17,500 nucleotides of DNA from Deinococcus aquatilis DSM 23025. GTDB lineage: Bacteria > Deinococcota > Deinococci > Deinococcales > Deinococcaceae. Below are positions 13,441 through 17,500 of the stretch, in pieces. A program made the position numbers and the translations under genes. Position 1 is the first letter of the stretch. The number at the start of each line of letters is the position of its first letter. The notes beneath the pieces were generated by a model that had not been told where the DNA came from, made no database searches, and worked only from the letters and a program-made list of their open reading frames with translations. The DNA lies in contig NZ_KB899715.1 in the NCBI RefSeq assembly GCF_000378445.1, positions 1 through 17,500 of the forward strand. Direction: 5' to 3'.

Positions 13441-13494
13441 AGCAGCACCGGAAAGACAAACCTAAAGGCCATCCAGAACACCTTTCCTGCTGCT
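13441..13494 (+). other. Long imperfect hairpin upstream of propeller gene
   Basis: AGCAGCA-CC-GGAAAG (13441-13455) pairs with CTTTCC-TGCTGCT (13482-13494), giving 13 base pairs with a two-base bulge and a 26-base loop. It lies between the divergent thioesterase and propeller genes, upstream of both leaderless-type promoters. It may be an operator, a small RNA or chance. Confidence 0.3.
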
Positions 13495-13632
13495 CACATC
13501 CCACGTCCTACTTCCGGGAAATGTTCCGAGCAGAAATGCCAGCCCTATCCAAAGTCATTGCCCCTGACCCTCAGACTGCCACTCGCCCACCCGACCCCCT
13601 AAACTCAACAGCCAGGCACCGTTGCGATGCTC

Positions 13633-13638
13633 TACGCT
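13633..13638 (+). promoter_or_regulatory. Leaderless-type -10 of propeller gene
   Basis: TACGCT, six bases before the ATG at 13645. It is the same hexamer as in front of membrane protein 1. The -35 is weak. Confidence 0.5.
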
Positions 13639-13644
13639 CCTTTC

Positions 13645-15849
13645 ATGCGCCCACTGCCGTTGCTGCTCCCTCTGCTGATGCTGGGCCAGACATTCGCCCA
13701 GACCACCACAGCACCTGTTTTGCCGCACGGCGCGGCGCAGGTCATCGGGCACGCGGCGGGCACCTTCGGGCAGGCGGGCGATATTGGCGGTCCAGTGGGC
13801 GGGGTGGCGTGGGGGCCGGACGGCACGGCGTACACGCTGGATGGGGCACAGGTGCTTTACCGCTGGAACGTGTCCACGGGCCGCTCTCTGTCTCGCCAGA
13901 CCGTGTGGCCGCCCGCCTCTGTGCCGGGAGCGCGTGATCCGGTCAATGGCCCGCGCCTGTTTCTGGACGGCACCGTGCCGGAGGGTCTACCGGGGTCGGC
14001 GTCGGGCCTGCTGGTGCGGGTCACTGGCGTGCAGAACGCCCGGCCCTACCGCACCGCGTTTGTCCTGACTTCAGATGGACGGCGCGTGCTGGGCGATCCC
14101 TGCCCCTCTTCGGAGGCGGTGCCCAGAGGCTGCACCGTGCTGGGACGGGGGGCAGGAGAGCGCGTGCAGGACAGGATAGAGGTGGGCCAGACCGCCCCCC
14201 CGACGCCTCCATTGGAACTGACGTTCAAGAATCCCGCGACAGGAGAGACGATCACGACCCGTCCAGCGCCGCCCCCCGATGGCTCAAGGTTGGTGCTGGG
14301 CGCACTGGTAGCGCAGGGGCAGGGGAGTGCAGAGAGTCGCCGGATTCCTTCCAGCACCGTGACCCTGCCGCGCGGCGAGGTGCTGCGGGTGGTGCCTTCT
14401 CCCGACGGTTCGCGCACGGCGGTCTTGCGGTTGGTGCTGCCCCGGCCCGGCTGGGGTGCGGGCGCGGCGTATGTGGATGTGGTGCAGCGCAAGGGTGGCA
14501 AGCGGGTCTCTTGGCCGTTGCCGGGGATCACGCTGGCCGAAGATGCCGCGCCCGACCTGCGCTGGGTGGGCAATTCACGTCTGCTGACCGCCACGGCCCT
14601 GCAAGACTCCGCGACGGGTGGCGCGGTAGGCGGCGGACAGGCCGTGGCCCTGCGGGACGCCCTGACCGGACGTGCTCTCTGGAAACTTCCCGCCACGGCT
14701 GGGCTGGTGGGTGCGGTGCCTTCTCCCGATGGCCGCCTGTGGCTGACAGTGCGCGGCGGCAGCGTGCCCGAGGTGCGCCGGATCAGCGATGGGCAGTTTG
14801 TGCGGGCGCTGGGGCGGGCGGTGGTGGCGTGGTTGCCCCTGTCAGGCAGTGCTGCCAGCAGCGGGCGAGCAGCGGTGGCGCTCAGCGTGGGCGGCGGGGC
14901 CGGGGCACTCAGTTTGCTGGACCGGGCAGGCCGGGAAGTTCCGCTGGCCGGGGGAAGGGCGCGGTGGCGTTTTGCCGTTCCGGGCGTTCCTGACGCCCTC
15001 GCCGCCACCGCCGACGCCGGACGTTTTGCCCTCGCGCTGCCGGGAGCGCTCTACCTGCTGGACAGCACGGGAAGGCTCCGGCAGACGTTGCCCTTGCCGG
15101 GGCTGAGGCTCGGTGCTCTGTCTTTTTCTGCGGGCGGCGTGCTGTCGGCGCGGGCCAATGACGCTGCACTGGGCGGAGAACGTACGCTGGCCTGGCAACT
15201 GGGGACGGGCGGTCAGCTCAGGCCCCTGCCCCTGCCCGCCCTCCCGGAAGGCAGCCGCTACAGCCTGCCCGTGTTCAGTCTGCTGCTGCGCGAAGATACC
15301 CGGCGCTCTGCCGTCTCTGGCCCGTTGCAGTCGCGCCTGAGTGTGCTGAACCTCGCGGGCGGCCTGCGCTGGCAGGAGGCGTGGGGGCCGGAAACCGCCA
15401 CCATTTCCAGCCCGGACGGTCAGACGGTCTTGCGGGCCAGAGGGGTCGCCCTTCCCGGTCAGACCGAGGTGCAGGCGCTGAAGCTCTGGCTCACCGATGC
15501 CCGCAGTGGGCAGGCCAGCCCACCACTGACCCTCTCGCCGCGTGCCCTGAACGTCTACCGGGGCCTCGGCGTGGTCGACTTTGCCCCCAGTCGCCGCCAC
15601 GTCCTGCTGACCGAGCAGAGCGGCGACGGCTGCGGCGGCATGCTGTACGGTGTGCGCCTGGCCGACCTCCGGACCCGGCAGGAATTGTCTTTGCCCGCCG
15701 CGTTCGGCACGGGCCTGACCCGATTTGTCGGCTGTGGACATCCGCGCCCCGTGCCTCAGGTCGCCTTTGCCCCAGACGGCAGGCATCTGCTGATCCGCGA
15801 CGGTAACACGCTGAGGTGGTGGGCCGGGAAGTTCGGGGCAGGGCAGTAA
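13645..15849 (+). CDS. Large secreted beta-propeller-like protein
   Basis: A 734-residue exported protein. A signal peptide covers about residues 1-19 (MRPLPLLLPLLMLGQTFAQ). The rest is rich in beta-strand and carries repeated S/A-P-D-G turns, as in WD40/TolB-type propellers: WGPDGTAYTL, VPSPDGSRTAVL, VPSPDGRLWLTV, SSPDGQTVLRA, FAPSRRHVLL and AFAPDGRHLLI near the C-terminus. Blades are irregular, so the number is not certain, and I do not recognise a named family. An ATG six codons upstream (13627) is possible. The start at 13645 is preferred because it begins the signal peptide directly and follows a -10 box by six bases. Role unknown: perhaps binding or scaffolding outside the membrane. Confidence 0.75.
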   Translation: MRPLPLLLPLLMLGQTFAQTTTAPVLPHGAAQVIGHAAGTFGQAGDIGGPVGGVAWGPDGTAYTLDGAQVLYRWNVSTGRSLSRQTVWPPASVPGARDPVNGPRLFLDGTVPEGLPGSASGLLVRVTGVQNARPYRTAFVLTSDGRRVLGDPCPSSEAVPRGCTVLGRGAGERVQDRIEVGQTAPPTPPLELTFKNPATGETITTRPAPPPDGSRLVLGALVAQGQGSAESRRIPSSTVTLPRGEVLRVVPSPDGSRTAVLRLVLPRPGWGAGAAYVDVVQRKGGKRVSWPLPGITLAEDAAPDLRWVGNSRLLTATALQDSATGGAVGGGQAVALRDALTGRALWKLPATAGLVGAVPSPDGRLWLTVRGGSVPEVRRISDGQFVRALGRAVVAWLPLSGSAASSGRAAVALSVGGGAGALSLLDRAGREVPLAGGRARWRFAVPGVPDALAATADAGRFALALPGALYLLDSTGRLRQTLPLPGLRLGALSFSAGGVLSARANDAALGGERTLAWQLGTGGQLRPLPLPALPEGSRYSLPVFSLLLREDTRRSAVSGPLQSRLSVLNLAGGLRWQEAWGPETATISSPDGQTVLRARGVALPGQTEVQALKLWLTDARSGQASPPLTLSPRALNVYRGLGVVDFAPSRRHVLLTEQSGDGCGGMLYGVRLADLRTRQELSLPAAFGTGLTRFVGCGHPRPVPQVAFAPDGRHLLIRDGNTLRWWAGKFGAGQ

Positions 15850-15877
15850 ACGCCAGAATGACCAGTTGCTCAACGCC

Positions 15878-15894
15878 AGCAGGTAGCCCCTGCT
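15878..15894 (+). promoter_or_regulatory. Dyad in the yihY promoter spacer
   Basis: AGCAGG-N5-CCTGCT ends one base before the -10 TACACT. Its place between the expected -35 and -10 makes it a candidate operator. Confidence 0.3.
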
Positions 15895-15895
15895 C

Positions 15896-15901
15896 TACAC
15901 T
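15896..15901 (+). promoter_or_regulatory. Leaderless-type -10 of yihY-family gene
   Basis: TACACT, six bases before the GTG start at 15908. No clear -35. Confidence 0.5.
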
Positions 15902-15907
15902 GCGCCC

Positions 15908-17068
15908 GTGAAACCCGCCCTCACGCTGGCCGACCTGTTCACCCTGATCCGCGAATCGGCGCTGGCGTTTGGGCAGGATAAAGCGCCCCGGCTGGCCGCC
16001 GCCATCGCCTACTACGCCATTTTTGCGGTGGCCCCGATGCTGTTTTTTGCTCTGGCCGTCGCCAGCCGTTTTTTGGCGAATGTGGACGTACAGGAGCAGT
16101 TGTTCAGCTTCCTGAGCCAGAACATCGGTGCCGATGCCGTGGCATTCGTGGAGACCCTGATTCCCAAAGACGACGCCCTGCAAAAGTCCAGCGTCATCGC
16201 CACCAGCATCGGGTTTGCCACTCTCTTTCTGGGCGCAACGGGCCTGTTCGTGCAGCTTCAGGACGCGCTGAACAGCCTGTGGGGTGCAGAACCGGGGCCA
16301 CCCGTGGGGCCGCTGGCGGTCATCGGATCAAGGCTGGTGTCGTTTGTTCTGGTCCTCAGTTTTGGCGTGCTGATCATTGCTTTTCTGGTGGGCAATACCT
16401 ACCTTTCGGCAGTGGCCGAACGTCTGGGCGACCTGATCGGTGCAGGCGCTTTTTTTGTGCGGGTGGGCACGTTCGTGCTCTCGCTACTGCTGCTGACACC
16501 TGTGTTTGCCAGCGTCTACAAGCTGCTCCCCAGCGTCAAATTGCAGTGGAAAGACGTGTGGGTCGGCGGCGCGGTGACCGCACTGATGTTCACGCTGGGC
16601 CAGTTGCTGATCGGCCTGTATCTGGGCCGCGCCGCTCCCGGCAGCGTATTCGGGGCGGCCAGTTCGCTGGTCATCTTGCTGCTGTGGATCTATTACTCCA
16701 GCATGATTTTCTTTTTTGGCGCGGAAGTGACGTGGGTCTATTCCCAGAAGTACGGCACGCGGGCAGGCGGGGCCTCCAACGTCGCCAAAAAGCAGCAACT
16801 GGCCGCGCAGGGTGCCCAGATCGATGCTGCTCCCAGCACGCAAGAGGTGGAAAGCGGCGCACCGAAGGCCGCCCGCCCGCCGCGCCGCGTGTTGGGCCGC
16901 CCGCTGCCGCAGTTGCCCTCAGTGTTCTCCAGGTTCACCCAGTCCGCCACGCCCGACGTGTTGCCCAGCATCACCGCGGCTGTCTGGAACGCGGTGCTGG
17001 CCATCCTCGCCGTCCCTGCCGTCATCGTGCTGAAGCTGATCGGCTGGCGTGGGGGGCCGCGCCGCTAG
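15908..17068 (+). CDS. YihY/BrkB-family integral membrane protein
   Basis: A 386-residue protein of the YihY (UPF0761/BrkB) family. The first 280 residues contain the typical six membrane spans and the family landmarks [20 protein letters not shown] (26-45), LWGAEPG, and near the end [23 protein letters not shown]. This family was once called ribonuclease BN by mistake; it is a membrane protein of uncertain function, suggested to be a transporter or envelope factor. The C-terminal 100 residues are polar and proline/arginine-rich. They end in a further hydrophobic helix (about [22 protein letters not shown]), which not all family members have. The GTG at 15908 is chosen because TACACT lies six bases upstream; no ribosome-binding sequence is present. 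Confidence 0.9.
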   Translation: MKPALTLADLFTLIRESALAFGQDKAPRLAAAIAYYAIFAVAPMLFFALAVASRFLANVDVQEQLFSFLSQNIGADAVAFVETLIPKDDALQKSSVIATSIGFATLFLGATGLFVQLQDALNSLWGAEPGPPVGPLAVIGSRLVSFVLVLSFGVLIIAFLVGNTYLSAVAERLGDLIGAGAFFVRVGTFVLSLLLLTPVFASVYKLLPSVKLQWKDVWVGGAVTALMFTLGQLLIGLYLGRAAPGSVFGAASSLVILLLWIYYSSMIFFFGAEVTWVYSQKYGTRAGGASNVAKKQQLAAQGAQIDAAPSTQEVESGAPKAARPPRRVLGRPLPQLPSVFSRFTQSATPDVLPSITAAVWNAVLAILAVPAVIVLKLIGWRGGPRR

Positions 17069-17156
17069 GGCTGTGAATCTCTAAAACGCTTGTGCATCCC
17101 GCTGCTACCAATCTTTTCCCACTCCTCCCTCACGGCGTAGAGCGCCCCCGATCCGC

Positions 17157-17162
17157 TACCCT
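17157..17162 (+). promoter_or_regulatory. Leaderless-type -10 of the last gene
   Basis: TACCCT, six bases before the ATG at 17169. It is the same hexamer as in front of yjbQ. Confidence 0.5.
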
Positions 17163-17168
17163 GCCCCT

Positions 17169-17500
17169 ATGCCCCAGCCCACCGCCCCGCGCACCTTTCG
17201 CGCTCTTGCCGTGCAGCCCAAATGGAGCGCCGACGATTTCGTCAGTGCCGATGCGTTCCGGAGTTGGATGCGCTCGCAACTGGAGATGGCCCGCCCGCAC
17301 CTGCACCCGACTCAGCCCAATCTGGTGGTCCTGACCGAACTCAACGGCTTGCCTCTGGTGCTGCGTGGATCGCCGCTGGCAGCGCGGGCCGGAACCTTCG
17401 AGCGGGCGGCGCTGCTGCTGTTTCTGACCCGCCTGCCGGGAGTGCTGCCGGTGCTGCTGCGCGAGCGGGTGTCGCCTATTCGGGCGCTGCAACTGGCGGC
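17169..17500 (+). CDS. Probable carbon-nitrogen hydrolase (nitrilase superfamily), partial
   Basis: The frame is open from the ATG at 17169 to the window edge (110 codons). It begins MPQPTAPRTFRALAVQPKW, and the segment FRALAVQP resembles the first strand of nitrilase-superfamily enzymes. NLVVLTELNGLPLVL follows, where T-E corresponds to the family's (F/L)-P-E with the first catalytic Glu. The Lys and Cys of the triad would lie beyond the window, so the activity cannot be confirmed. The start is supported by a -10 box six bases upstream. The 100 bases before it contain no clear terminator for the yihY-family gene. The assignment is tentative. Confidence 0.55.
   Translation, partial: MPQPTAPRTFRALAVQPKWSADDFVSADAFRSWMRSQLEMARPHLHPTQPNLVVLTELNGLPLVLRGSPLAARAGTFERAALLLFLTRLPGVLPVLLRERVSPIRALQLA

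Noticed and set aside
14842..15873. Minus-strand frame of 343 codons opposite the propeller gene
   Set aside because: Gln/Gly/Arg-rich antisense frame without signal or domain; the plus strand has a signal peptide and propeller motifs.
15908..17068. Ribonuclease BN
   Set aside because: Old name for the YihY family; the real RNase BN/Z is an unrelated metallo-beta-lactamase protein.

Overview
The window looks like chromosomal DNA from a Deinococcus. Three things point there: the high-GC coding sequence, a tmRNA whose tag reads GNQNHALAA (very close to the deinococcal GNQNYALAA tag), and promoters in which a TANNNT -10 box lies only 5-8 bases before the start codon, the leaderless layout known from this genus. 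The species cannot be named from the sequence alone.

Layout. Positions 1-919 hold a complete IS982-type insertion sequence. It has landed in the 3' end of a secreted I42 (chagasin-like) protease-inhibitor gene on the minus strand. Next, on the minus strand, are tRNA-Leu(UAA) and a tmRNA gene (ssrA) with a clear terminator but an unusual 5' domain. On the plus strand, 2076-3092 encodes a lipoprotein of the family-10 glycoside-hydrolase-like (DUF187) group. A minus-strand block from 7847 down to 3221 encodes HflX (apparently starting at AUA), a membrane-anchored endonuclease/exonuclease/phosphatase-family protein, a diacylglycerol-kinase-like lipid kinase, and a PHP phosphoesterase coupled to the kinase by an ATGA overlap. 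About 490 bases without a convincing gene follow. Then come two tandemly duplicated small membrane proteins (8341-9150), YjbQ (minus), a secreted DUF4403 protein (plus), an NAD-type malic enzyme (minus), a FlK-like thioesterase (minus), a large secreted beta-propeller-like protein (plus), a YihY/BrkB membrane protein (plus), and the 5' part of a probable nitrilase-superfamily gene cut by the window edge.

How the parts relate. Most genes are single transcription units with their own leaderless-type promoter; the kinase/PHP pair is the only clear translationally coupled unit. Several carry envelope features (lipoprotein, signal peptides, membrane spans), but no shared pathway can be argued beyond that. 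Small G/T-rich repeats occur between hflX and the phosphatase gene and between the DUF4403 and malic enzyme genes. The second copy forms a large inverted repeat between convergent genes and supplies the last codons of the DUF4403 gene.

No CRISPR array, prophage or recognisable defence system was found. The observations most worth following are the AUA start of hflX, the restructured 5' half of the tmRNA, the consistent leaderless promoters, the duplicated membrane-protein pair, and the hairpin that buries the transposase start.
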